Part shown: piece after piece, positions 43,727-54,450 of the stretch
Layout of the letters: every line of letters starts with the position of its first letter
How positions within the stretch are numbered: position 1 is the stretch's first letter
From: Streptomyces rishiriensis
Lineage (GTDB): Bacteria; Actinomycetota; Actinomycetes; Streptomycetales; Streptomycetaceae
Length of the DNA stretch: 64,000 bases
Assembly (NCBI RefSeq): GCF_030815485.1
Contig: NZ_JAUSWV010000002.1
Location: forward strand, 7,254,001-7,318,000
Direction of reading: 5' to 3'
The notes under the pieces: model-generated
Told to the model about the DNA's origin: nothing
Seen by the model: only the letters and a program-made list of their open reading frames with translations
Databases searched by the model: none
Program-made: the position numbers and the translations under genes

Positions 43727-46342
43727 TGCCGCGCCGAACGCCGTGAACGCCCACCCCGTCGCCTGGTGCAGCGCGTCGTCCGGCAGCGCGGCACGGGCGT
43801 CGCGCAGGGCCTCGCCGAGGGAGAGACCCGCGCTGATGCCCTGGTGCAGGGCCAGCATCAGCGGGACGACCGCCGCGTCGTTGACGGGTGCGCTGCTCGC
43901 CACCACACCGGCCGTGCCGAGCGGCAGCAACGCCGTCACCAGGCCCAGGAGTTCGTCCGCCCCGACCGAGGCCAGCCGGGCGGTGTCGCAACTGGAGAGG
44001 ATGATCCGGTACGGGCTGCGGGCGAGCCGCTCGAAGTCGTGCACGATCAGCGGTCCGTCCGCCATCCGCAGCGACGAGAACATCGGACTGTCGCCGCGGA
44101 ACACGCCGTGCGCGGCGATGTGCGCCAGCGCCGCCCCGTCCAGCTCCTGGAGCACACGGGACACATGGGCGTCCTCCTGCTCCAGCACGATCGGCCTGCC
44201 GTACCGCCCGGCGACCTCCGGCACCTCCGCCCCGCAGGTCGCCAGCCCCGGGCCCCGCACGAGGACCTGCCGCCCGCCCGGGGGCGGTTCGGTCGCCCGT
44301 GCGCGCAGCCAGCCGCTGGCCGACGGCGACACGCTGACCACCCGCTCCCGCAGTGACGGCAGCAGCGCCCACGGCACCCGGTGCAGCCGGGCCGGCGGCA
44401 CCATCACCAAAGGACCCGGGCCCAGGTGCCTCGCCGCTTCACCGAGCAGCAGTTCCTCCAGCTTGCGCCCCGCCGCCTCCACCACCGGCAGCCGGGCCTC
44501 CGCGCCGGGGTGGGCCAGCCGCCGCAGCCCGGCCTGTACGTGTTCGGCCTCCCGCTCCGCCTCGGCCAGCAGCCCGCCCGCGAACCGGCGCACCCGGCCG
44601 CCCCCGCACAGCAGCACCTGAACCCGGCCGTCCAGTACGGCCAGTTCGACCAGCCGCCCCTCGCCGAGCCGCTCCAGCAGCCGCCCCGCGTCGAACCGGT
44701 CCCCGCCGAACCGGTCACCGCCCCAGGGCGAGACCCCGCGGATGTGCAGGGTCCGGGAGCGGATCTCCCGCTCCAGGCGCCGCTGTTCCCGCTCGAGCGT
44801 CGGCACCGGCCGGCCGTCCATCCGGGCGGCCTCCGCGCGGGCGGCGATCACCCGGAAGGCGGTCAGTCCGCTCAGCAGCGCCGGGTCGGCCGGCGGCCGG
44901 GTGGGCGGCGTCGCCAGCGCCGTGGCCCGCCAGCGCTCGCTCCACACCAGCAACTGCCGTGGCCCGCCCCGCTCCAGACTGACCTCCTGGGCCAGCGCGG
45001 CCAGTTCGGCGCCCTGCGCGGTGGCCCGGGCCCGCAGCTCCGAGGCGCCCAGCGTCGTCCGGTGGTCGTCGAGGACGTCGAGCCCGCGGCGGCAGGCCTC
45101 CAGTACTCCGCGGCCCGAGCCGGTGGCCCGCGCCCACAGCGCCTGCGCCGCCCAGCCGGTCATCCGTGCCAGCGGCGGCCCGCTGCGCCGGCTGCGGGCC
45201 GCGATCCTCAGATACCGTTCGGCGTCCGTGGTCCAGTTCAGACCCAGCGCGATCCGGCCCGCCAGCAGCCAGGCCTCCGGCGCAGCCGGCGCCTGGAAGG
45301 CGGCCAGCCGTTCGGCGAGCCTGGCGGCGTCCGCGACCAGCCGCCCCGAGCCGCGCCCGGTGGCCACCCGCGCCTCGATCAGCACCAGCCGGGCGTGCGT
45401 CTCCCACCAGGTGCGCCGCTGTCCCGCGAAGAGGCGCTCGGCCACCGCCGCGCGCGCGATCGCCGTCCCCGGGTCCCCCGCCAGCCGCGCCGCCCTCGCG
45501 GCCGCCAGCAGCAGCTCCGCCTTGCGGGTGGACTGCCCGCCGATGCCGTCCAGCACCCCGATCGCCGCGTCCGCCTCGGCCAGTGCCTCCGGCGCGAGAC
45601 CGGCCGCCATCAGCACCTCGCAGCGCCGGATGTTGAGCATGAACGTCGGCGTGCCGAGCTTCGCGTACCGCTCCTCCGCCTCGTCGAGGAGCCGCAGCGC
45701 GGCCGGAACGTCCCCGGACCGGAAGGCGGCAAGCCCCCGGCTCTCCACCGCGTCCGCCTTGTCGTGCTCCTGGCCGGTGGTCTCCCACAGCGCCTCGGCC
45801 GCCGTGAAGTCCGCCTCGGCCCGCTCCACCGCCCCGAGGGCCAGGTGCACGGTGGCACGCAGGGTGAGGGCGCGCGCCGTCCAGATGACGTCGTCGGCCT
45901 GACGCAGCACGGGGATCGTCCGGCGTACGTCCTCCAGAGCCTCACGGTGATGGCCGAGGACCCACAACGAGTAGGCCCGCCGGTACAGCACCCGTGCGCG
46001 GGTGTGCCCGCTTCCGCGCTCGACCCCCCGCTCGAAGGCGGCGAGCCCCTGCCGGGTGCGTCCCGCGTGCACGAGCGCCACGCCCAGCGTGCCGAGGACG
46101 TCCGCCTCACGCTCGGCCGAGTCCGCGCGCGCCGCGAGATCCCGGGCGCGCCGCAGATGGTCCAGGGCGAGACGCATGTCGCCCCAGTCCCGCTGCCAGA
46201 TGCCGATCACCTGGTGGGCGACCGAGGCGTGCAACGGCGTCGGATCGGTGTCGAGCACGCCTTCCGCCCGCGACAACGCGTCGCCCGGGGCGGCGAAGAC
46301 CATCGGCAGCAGTTCGAGAACCGAGTCGTTTCCCGCTGTCAC
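43724..46342 (-). CDS. TPR-CHAT caspase-like protease
   Basis: 872 residues. Residues ~40-600 are tetratricopeptide-like helical repeats (TRQGLAAFERGVERGSGHTR, HHREALEDVRRTIPVLRQAD and many more). The last ~270 are a CHAT domain; the catalytic dyad is His745 (HIAAHG) and Cys785 (ILSSCDTA), both intact. CHAT proteases cut partner proteins when the TPR part is triggered, as in type III-E CRISPR Csx29. The GTG (VTAGNDSVLELLPM) is a plausible start; a longer frame upstream is not family-like. It is divergent from the subtilase-sigma operon across 208 bp. No membrane segment is seen. Confidence 0.88.
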   Translation of the reverse strand: MTAGNDSVLELLPMVFAAPGDALSRAEGVLDTDPTPLHASVAHQVIGIWQRDWGDMRLALDHLRRARDLAARADSAEREADVLGTLGVALVHAGRTRQGLAAFERGVERGSGHTRARVLYRRAYSLWVLGHHREALEDVRRTIPVLRQADDVIWTARALTLRATVHLALGAVERAEADFTAAEALWETTGQEHDKADAVESRGLAAFRSGDVPAALRLLDEAEERYAKLGTPTFMLNIRRCEVLMAAGLAPEALAEADAAIGVLDGIGGQSTRKAELLLAAARAARLAGDPGTAIARAAVAERLFAGQRRTWWETHARLVLIEARVATGRGSGRLVADAARLAERLAAFQAPAAPEAWLLAGRIALGLNWTTDAERYLRIAARSRRSGPPLARMTGWAAQALWARATGSGRGVLEACRRGLDVLDDHRTTLGASELRARATAQGAELAALAQEVSLERGGPRQLLVWSERWRATALATPPTRPPADPALLSGLTAFRVIAARAEAARMDGRPVPTLEREQRRLEREIRSRTLHIRGVSPWGGDRFGGDRFDAGRLLERLGEGRLVELAVLDGRVQVLLCGGGRVRRFAGGLLAEAEREAEHVQAGLRRLAHPGAEARLPVVEAAGRKLEELLLGEAARHLGPGPLVMVPPARLHRVPWALLPSLRERVVSVSPSASGWLRARATEPPPGGRQVLVRGPGLATCGAEVPEVAGRYGRPIVLEQEDAHVSRVLQELDGAALAHIAAHGVFRGDSPMFSSLRMADGPLIVHDFERLARSPYRIILSSCDTARLASVGADELLGLVTALLPLGTAGVVASSAPVNDAAVVPLMLALHQGISAGLSLGEALRDARAALPDDALHQATGWAFTAFGAA

Positions 46343-46550
46343 TCCACGGATGGTAGTGCTCGGGCCCGCATGCCACACCGGTTCGGCACCGTATCCACCA
46401 GTAACAATTGGACGTCGTGTCAACGGAGTCGGCATCGTGAGGGGGCGTGCGGCCGCAACCGCACCACCCCTATCTGTCGTCGCACCACCTGTATCAGACG
46501 GCCGTCCCGCGGGTCTTGCTGTCGACCACCGGCTGTAGGGGAGACACGCC

Positions 46551-47987
46551 ATGGCACCACAGCGATTCCACGAGCAGTTCGACCACCTCCAACGTTCGCT
46601 GCCCGACGTCCCGTTGGCGATGGGGCCGGACGACTCCGCGGAGTTCATCTACGAGAAGGGCGTCGTCCTCGCCCGCGACGGGGAGGAGGCCAGGGTCGTC
46701 GAGGACGCCGTCCGCTCGCACTTCACCGCGACCGAGGGCCTGGTCCCGGACCATGTGCGCCGGGCCGGCCCGGAGACCAACCGCTCGGGCATCACGCGTA
46801 TCCGGGTCGGCGACCCCGGGGAGGGCGGCCGCGGCGCGGACCGCACCGTCGCGGGGGCCCTGCGCGCGCTGCGCGAGACGGAGGGCCGCGCGGGGCGCCG
46901 CATGGTCAGCCGCAACCACCTCGTGTCGATCGCCGTCAACGCCTGCCCCGGCGACGAACCGGTACCCGCCCCGCGCAGCGCCCGGCCCAACCCCGCCGCG
47001 GCACAGGCGGCCGATGTCGCGGAGGGGGAAGCGGGCGCGGACGCCGTCGGCGTGCTCGTCGTCGACACCGGCCTGACCCACGACTACCGCTCCTACCCGC
47101 TGCTGGCCCGCACGGAGGGCGACGCCCAGGTCAGGGAGACCGACGAAAACGGGATCCTCCAGCAGTACGTCGGCCACGGCACGTTCATCGCCGGCCTGAT
47201 CGCGGCCGTCGCGCCGCACACCGACGTCACCGTGCGGGGCACGCTCAACGACGCCGGCGCGATCCTGGAGTCGGAGTTCGGCGAGCGGCTCTTCGACGCC
47301 GTGCAGGACGGCTGGCCCGACATCCTCAGCCTCTCCGCGGGCACCTCCAACGGCCGGGTGGACGGCCTGCTCGGCGTGGCCGCCTTCATGGAGGAACTCC
47401 GCGCCCAGGGCACCCTGTTGGTCGCGGCCGCCGGTAACAACGGCAGCGCGTCGCCCTTCTGGCCCGCCGCCTACGCCTCGCTTCCCGAGTACGCCGACGC
47501 GGTGCTGTCGGTGGGCGCGCTGCGCGGCGACGGCGAGTTCGGCGCCTGTTTCAGCAACCACGGCCCCTGGGTGAGGGTGTACGCCCCCGGCGAGCGCCTC
47601 ACCAGCGCACTCACCGGCTTCGACACCCCCGTCCCGTACGTCTACCAGCACTCCACCTACGAGGCCTGCCGCTACGGCTTCACCTACTCCTGCACCTGCC
47701 GCTCCCCGCGCCACACCGGTGTGTTGAGCGAGGCACAGGCGGTCGCCCCGGGCAAGCCGGACCAGGTGATGTTCGAGGGGCTGGCCTTCTGGAGCGGTAC
47801 GTCCTTCGCCACCCCCGTGGTGGCCGGGCTCGTCGCCGCCTACATGACCGCGAACGGGGTGACCGACCCCCGCGCCGCCGCCCGTCGGCTCCTCGCCGAG
47901 CGTTCAGAGTTCGCGGAGGTGCGGGGCGCGCACGTGCCGGCACTGCTGCCGCCCACCTGGCAGCCGGTCCCGGTCGGTCCGGCGTGA
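46551..47987 (+). CDS. S8 subtilisin-fold protease without signal peptide
   Basis: 478 residues. The catalytic triad is complete: Asp172 (VVDTG), His209 (GHGTFIAG) and Ser418 (GTSFATPVVAG); the oxyanion Asn is in AAAGNNGS. A ~150-residue N-terminal part, not an ordinary propeptide, precedes it, and there is no signal peptide, so it should act in the cytoplasm. A Cys-rich insert (EACRYGFTYSCTC, near 371-383) lies before the active Ser. AGGGGAGACACGCC precedes the ATG. The sigma factor gene follows after 7 bp. Confidence 0.9.
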   Translation: MAPQRFHEQFDHLQRSLPDVPLAMGPDDSAEFIYEKGVVLARDGEEARVVEDAVRSHFTATEGLVPDHVRRAGPETNRSGITRIRVGDPGEGGRGADRTVAGALRALRETEGRAGRRMVSRNHLVSIAVNACPGDEPVPAPRSARPNPAAAQAADVAEGEAGADAVGVLVVDTGLTHDYRSYPLLARTEGDAQVRETDENGILQQYVGHGTFIAGLIAAVAPHTDVTVRGTLNDAGAILESEFGERLFDAVQDGWPDILSLSAGTSNGRVDGLLGVAAFMEELRAQGTLLVAAAGNNGSASPFWPAAYASLPEYADAVLSVGALRGDGEFGACFSNHGPWVRVYAPGERLTSALTGFDTPVPYVYQHSTYEACRYGFTYSCTCRSPRHTGVLSEAQAVAPGKPDQVMFEGLAFWSGTSFATPVVAGLVAAYMTANGVTDPRAAARRLLAERSEFAEVRGAHVPALLPPTWQPVPVGPA

Positions 47988-47994
47988 GGGCGGC

Positions 47995-48633
47995 ATGACG
48001 TCCGAGTGGGGCCCCGCCACGGCGTACGATGACAGGCCGTACACGAGGGGTGGGGCCGTGGACCGTACTGATGTCGGCGCGCTCGTCCAGTCCGCCGTCG
48101 ACGGTGACACGGCGGCCTGGAAAGCGCTGGTGGACGGGTTGAGCCCATTGGTGTGGTCGGTCGTGCGCGCGCATCGGCTCTCCGACGCGGACGGCCACGA
48201 GGTGTACCAGACCGTGTGGTTCCGCTTCGCCCAGCATCTCGGGCGGATCCGTGAGCCGCACAAGGCCGGTTCGTGGCTCGCGAGCACCGCGCGCAACGAG
48301 TGCCTGAAAGTGATCAAGAGCCTGAGGCGGCTCACCCCGACCGACGATCCGCTGCTGCTCGACCGGGCCAGCGACGATCTGACTCCTGAGCAGTCGGTCC
48401 TCGACTCGGAGGAGGCGGCCGCGCAGAGCGAGCGGGTGCGCTTCCTCTGGCAGGAGTTCGAGGCGCTCGGCGAGCGCTGCCGGCAACTGCTGCGGGCCCT
48501 GATCGCCTCGCCGCCGCCCAGTTACCAGGAGGTGTCGGCCGCCCTGGGCATCGCCGTCGGCAGCATCGGACCGATGCGCCAGCGATGTCTGCGGCGTCTG
48601 CGCGCCCGACTCGACGCACGGGGAGCTCTGTGA
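47995..48633 (+). CDS. ECF-like RNA polymerase sigma factor
   Basis: 212 residues with sigma region 2 (VYQTVWFRFAQHLGRIREPH) and region 4 (PSYQEVSAALGIAVGSIGPM) and the usual short linker, so a group 4 (ECF) type sigma. The ATG follows GTGAGGGCGGC; a GTG at 48058 (VDRTDVGALV) is an alternative. The stop overlaps the next gene start (GTGA). No anti-sigma factor of a classic type (zinc finger, membrane) is adjacent; the next gene product is the candidate partner. Confidence 0.9.
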   Translation: MTSEWGPATAYDDRPYTRGGAVDRTDVGALVQSAVDGDTAAWKALVDGLSPLVWSVVRAHRLSDADGHEVYQTVWFRFAQHLGRIREPHKAGSWLASTARNECLKVIKSLRRLTPTDDPLLLDRASDDLTPEQSVLDSEEAAAQSERVRFLWQEFEALGERCRQLLRALIASPPPSYQEVSAALGIAVGSIGPMRQRCLRRLRARLDARGAL

Positions 48634-49145
48634 ACGGCATGAACGGAACGAACGGCGTGAACGACGACGAGCCGGACGACTTCTTCGGCGAAGTCCCCTT
48701 CGTCGACGAGGAGTTCGACCACGACCGGCTGGAGGAGGAACTCCGCCAGGCCGCCGCCATCCTGGACCCGGTCCCCGCCGAGCTGCGGCGGACCGCCATC
48801 GAGGCCTACGCGCTGCACGACCTGGACGCGCGGATCGCCGAGCTGACGTTCGACTCGTTGGTCGACGCCATCCCGGTGCGCGGAGCGGTGGACGTGCCGC
48901 GGATGCTGACCTTCCACACGGGCGGGCTGACGGTCGACGTCGAGGTGACCGACGAGGGTCTGATGGGTCAGCTGCTGCCGCCCCAGTCTGCCTCGATCGA
49001 GGTTCTGCACGGCCCGCGGGCGGGCGCCTCGCTCATCGCCGACGACCTGGGCCGCTTCGCCTGCGACGCGCCTCTGGGCGGCCCGTTCGCCCTGCGGCTG
49101 CGGACCGGCGCGGAGGTCGTCGTGACGGAGTGGCTGCGCGCCTGA
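48630..49145 (+). CDS. acidic two-part protein coupled to the sigma gene, candidate partner/anti-sigma
   Basis: 171 residues. Residues ~10-65 are very acidic and helical (DDEPDDFFGEVPFVDEEFDH); the C-terminal ~70 are beta-rich and resemble a carboxypeptidase-regulatory-like domain (GASLIADDLGRFACDAP, then GGPFALRLR). The GTG overlaps the sigma stop (GTGA) with GGGGAGCTCT before it, so sigma and this protein are made together. It is not a recognised anti-sigma family. An acidic sigma-binding protein cut by the neighbouring proteases is a possibility, not shown. Confidence 0.8.
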   Translation: MNGMNGTNGVNDDEPDDFFGEVPFVDEEFDHDRLEEELRQAAAILDPVPAELRRTAIEAYALHDLDARIAELTFDSLVDAIPVRGAVDVPRMLTFHTGGLTVDVEVTDEGLMGQLLPPQSASIEVLHGPRAGASLIADDLGRFACDAPLGGPFALRLRTGAEVVVTEWLRA

Positions 49146-49437
49146 GACCCACGGCGACGGACGGGCCCTCCGGCCCCCGGACGACGGCTCACCGCCGCGC
49201 GGCGCCCCGGCGGGCCGGAATCGCGGGCCGCGTCCGGCAGCGGATCGGTGGCATGCTCCGGTGTGTCGGTCGGCGGCCGGGGTGTGGCGACCCTGTTCGG
49301 CCCGGTGCGGGCGATCACGCCCCCGGCGCCGAGGAGACCTCCGCCGCGCGGGGCAGGCTCGCGCGGGGTTCCGTCGGCCGGGTCGCCTGCCGTCGCCGGG
49401 CCCGGGCCGGGTGGCCGGTGCGCGCGAGGGCCGGAGG

Positions 49438-50238
49438 TCAGCCGGACACGGCGTCCACGAGGGCCGCGAGCGCCGAGGCGAGCCGGGTGAGGCCCGGGCC
49501 GGCCGGCCCGCCGGGCTCGGTCATGTACGTGTCCCGCCGGATCTCCACCATCAGGGCGCTCACCCGCGGCTCCTTCCCGTAGTGCTCCAGGGGCACATAG
49601 GCCCCGGCGAACGGGCTGTCGAGCCCGGTTTCCCCCACCGCCTCCCCGAACGCCTCCCGCGCGGCGGCGAGCAGCTCGGGCGGGGTGTGGAAGGAGTCGG
49701 TGCCGAGGCAGACGGGCGGTCGCGGTCCCACGCCGTGCAGCTCGTAGGGGAGCGGCTCGGTGGGGTAGGAGTGCACATCGACGACCACGGCCCGCCCGAC
49801 GGCCGCCAGCCGTTCGGCGACGGCGTCGGTCATCGCCTGCGCGTACGGTCGGAAGTAGCGGGCGACGAGCGGTTCGGGATCGGTCTCCCGCGGCCGTAGC
49901 ACCTCGCGGTGCGTGGTCCGGGTGTACACGGCCCCCATGCCGACCGCCAGCATCTCCTCGCGCTCGTCCGGGAACCGCTCCGGATCGACGACCAGCCGCG
50001 ACAGCCGGTTCACGAACCGCCAGGGCGTCACTCCCGCCAGTCGCGCCGCCGCCTCGGCGATCTCCGCGGTGTGCGAGTCGGTGATGTGGTCCAGTTCCCG
50101 CTCCAACGCCCCGTCGTCCAGCACGATCCCCGCCCGCACCCCGGCCGGTATCTCCCGCGCCGAGTGCGGCACGTGGAGGATCACCGGCGAGTCGGCGGCG
50201 CCGGGGAGGAAGGAGAAGGACGGTGCGGCAGGGGTCAT
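49438..50238 (-). CDS. N-formylglutamate amidohydrolase
   Basis: 266 residues; hydrolyses N-formyl-L-glutamate to glutamate and formate, or related N-acyl amides. Typical motifs are ILHVPHSAREIP, DSHTAEI, VVVDVHSYPTEPLP and the metal-site regions around them. Not in an operon with hut genes here, so the physiological substrate is uncertain. The ATG at 50238 begins MTPAAPSFSFLPG. Confidence 0.88.
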   Translation of the reverse strand: MTPAAPSFSFLPGAADSPVILHVPHSAREIPAGVRAGIVLDDGALERELDHITDSHTAEIAEAAARLAGVTPWRFVNRLSRLVVDPERFPDEREEMLAVGMGAVYTRTTHREVLRPRETDPEPLVARYFRPYAQAMTDAVAERLAAVGRAVVVDVHSYPTEPLPYELHGVGPRPPVCLGTDSFHTPPELLAAAREAFGEAVGETGLDSPFAGAYVPLEHYGKEPRVSALMVEIRRDTYMTEPGGPAGPGLTRLASALAALVDAVSG

Positions 50239-50275
50239 GAGGCTGCTCCCGGAGTGTCGGCGAAGGCGTGTGTAC

Positions 50276-50313
50276 GTGGGTGTTGTGCGTGTGCGTGGGT
50301 GTCGTGCGTGTGC
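50276..50313. repeat. 19-bp tandem duplication in the promoter region of the amidohydrolase gene
   Basis: GTGGGTGTTGTGCGTGTGC at 50276-50294 repeats at 50295-50313 with one change (T/C). The region is a GT-rich, low-complexity strand about 40 bp upstream of the amidohydrolase start. Confidence 0.8.
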
Positions 50314-50398
50314 GCGTGATCAAGATGCCACAGCGGTCCGGACGGGCGACCTGTACGGCCTCCGCCGTCACGCTAGCGACCCGGCGGACACACGGCCG

Positions 50399-50425
50399 CC
50401 CCGGCCGGGAGGGACCCGGCCGGGG
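50399..50425 (-). terminator. terminator of the isocitrate dehydrogenase gene
   Basis: CCCCGGCCGGG-AGGGA-CCCGGCCGGGG, a perfect 11-bp stem with a 5-nt loop, 22 bp after the stop codon. Confidence 0.85.
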
Positions 50426-50447
50426 CGGAGGTGGCTGTCGCGGTGCG

Positions 50448-52667
<2,220 letters not shown>

Positions 52668-52875
52668 CGGGTGCTCCGCTCCACGTCTGCAACATTGCTC
52701 GACATCAAGATATCTCGTGACCGGCGTCGGCTCGACAGGGGTCTCCTCACACCGCGGGATGTCCGGATGTTCTTTCCGTGCAACCGAAGCGGCCGTTTTC
52801 GCGGTCATGCAGGTAGATCGTCGACCTGATCCGACGGCCGGACCGACCACCCGGCCGCCCGAGCGAAAGCGGACC

Positions 52876-54423
52876 ATGAGATATCGCAGCAGAGTGACGG
52901 CCCCGGCGGCCGCGCTGATCGGCACGGCAGCAGTCCTGGCCGGGGGAAACACGGCGTACGCGGCCCCGCAGCCCGAGCCCGGTGACGCCCCGGGCCCCGA
53001 GACCCTCGGCGACCCCGTCTTCCCGGCCCTCGGGAACGACGGCTACCGCGTCGGCGCCTACCACCTCGACTTCTCCTACGACCCGTCGACCACCCTGGTC
53101 GACGCCACGGCGACCCTGGAGCTGCGTACCACCCAGGCCCTCGGCCGCCTCTCGCTCGACGCGCTGGGCCTGGACATACGCACGGTCCGTGTCGACGGCC
53201 GCACGGCCACCTTCGAACAGGTGGACGAGAAGCTGCGCATCACGCCCGCCCGGCCGCTGCCCGCCCGGGCCCGGGTCACCGTGTGCGTGACCTACACGGC
53301 GGACCCGCGCAGGGCGCTCGCGCACACCGCGTGGGTCCCGACGGCGGACGGCTTCGCGATCTGTCCCCAGCCGGACTCCGCGCACACCGTCTTCCCCTGC
53401 AACGACCACCCGTCGGACAAGGCGGACTTCACCTTCCGCATCACCGTCCCGGCCGGTCTGCGGGCCGTCGCGAGCGGCTCCCTCGTGTGCACCGAGGACC
53501 TGGCCGGCGACCGGACCGCGTACACCTACCGCTCCCGCTCGCCGATCGCCACCGAGCTGGTGCAGATCACGGTCGGCGACTACGTCGTCAAGGAGCGCCG
53601 GGGGCCGCACGGACTGCCGCTGCGCGACGTCGTCCCGACCGCGCGGGCCGAGGCGCTGGAGCCCGCCCTCGCGCTCACCCCGGGCCTGGTCGAGTGGATC
53701 GAGGCACGGCTGGGCGCCTACCCCTTCGAGACGTACGGACTGCTGCCCTGCAACACCGACGACCCGAACGCCTTCGACTTCACGGGCCTGGAGACCCAGA
53801 CCCTCACCCTCTACAAGCCGAACTACCTGCTCCAGGCGGAGCCGAAGATCGGCTCGCACATGATGCACGAGCTGGTCCACTCCTACTTCGGCAACAGCGT
53901 CAGTCCCGCCACCTGGGCCGACCTGTGGCTCAACGAGGGCCACGCCGACTTCTACGGGCTGCTGTACCGCTACGAGCGGGGCTGGCCGGACTCCCTGGGA
54001 CTGACCAGCTTCGAGGCCCGGATGAAGGACACCTACGCGCGCGGCGACCAGTGGCGCCGGACCTCCGGCCCGGTCGCCGCGCCGAACGCGGCCAACCTCT
54101 TCGACAGCCAGCGCTACCTGGGCGGCGTCCTCGTCCTGTACGCACTGCGGCAGCTCATCGGCGAGGACGCCTTCCACGCGGTCGAGCGGGCCTTCCTGGC
54201 CCGCCACCGCAACTCCTCGGCGTCGACGGAGGACTACATCGCTCTCGCCTCGCACACCTGCGGGCAGGACGTGTCCGGCTTCCTGCGGGACTGGCTGTAC
54301 GGCACGACGACACCGAGGATGCCCGGCCATCCGGACTGGACGGTCACCCCGGTGACGCCGTCCCTCACCGCCCCGCGCCGGCAGGCGGGCGTGCGCTGGC
54401 ACGAGAACTCGGCCACGCTCTGA
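52876..54423 (+). CDS. secreted M1-family metallopeptidase
   Basis: 515 residues with a Sec signal (ALIGTAAVLAGGNTAYA, cut before APQ). Gluzincin motif HELVH (about 334-338) and the downstream Glu in NEGHADF are intact, with GLETQT at the exopeptidase (GxMEN-like) position. A Zn aminopeptidase releasing amino acids from peptides outside the cell. The 3' end faces the mscS gene and shares its hairpin. Confidence 0.93.
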   Translation: MRYRSRVTAPAAALIGTAAVLAGGNTAYAAPQPEPGDAPGPETLGDPVFPALGNDGYRVGAYHLDFSYDPSTTLVDATATLELRTTQALGRLSLDALGLDIRTVRVDGRTATFEQVDEKLRITPARPLPARARVTVCVTYTADPRRALAHTAWVPTADGFAICPQPDSAHTVFPCNDHPSDKADFTFRITVPAGLRAVASGSLVCTEDLAGDRTAYTYRSRSPIATELVQITVGDYVVKERRGPHGLPLRDVVPTARAEALEPALALTPGLVEWIEARLGAYPFETYGLLPCNTDDPNAFDFTGLETQTLTLYKPNYLLQAEPKIGSHMMHELVHSYFGNSVSPATWADLWLNEGHADFYGLLYRYERGWPDSLGLTSFEARMKDTYARGDQWRRTSGPVAAPNAANLFDSQRYLGGVLVLYALRQLIGEDAFHAVERAFLARHRNSSASTEDYIALASHTCGQDVSGFLRDWLYGTTTPRMPGHPDWTVTPVTPSLTAPRRQAGVRWHENSATL

Positions 54424-54450
54424 CCCGTCGGCCGACGCCGTCGGCCGTCG

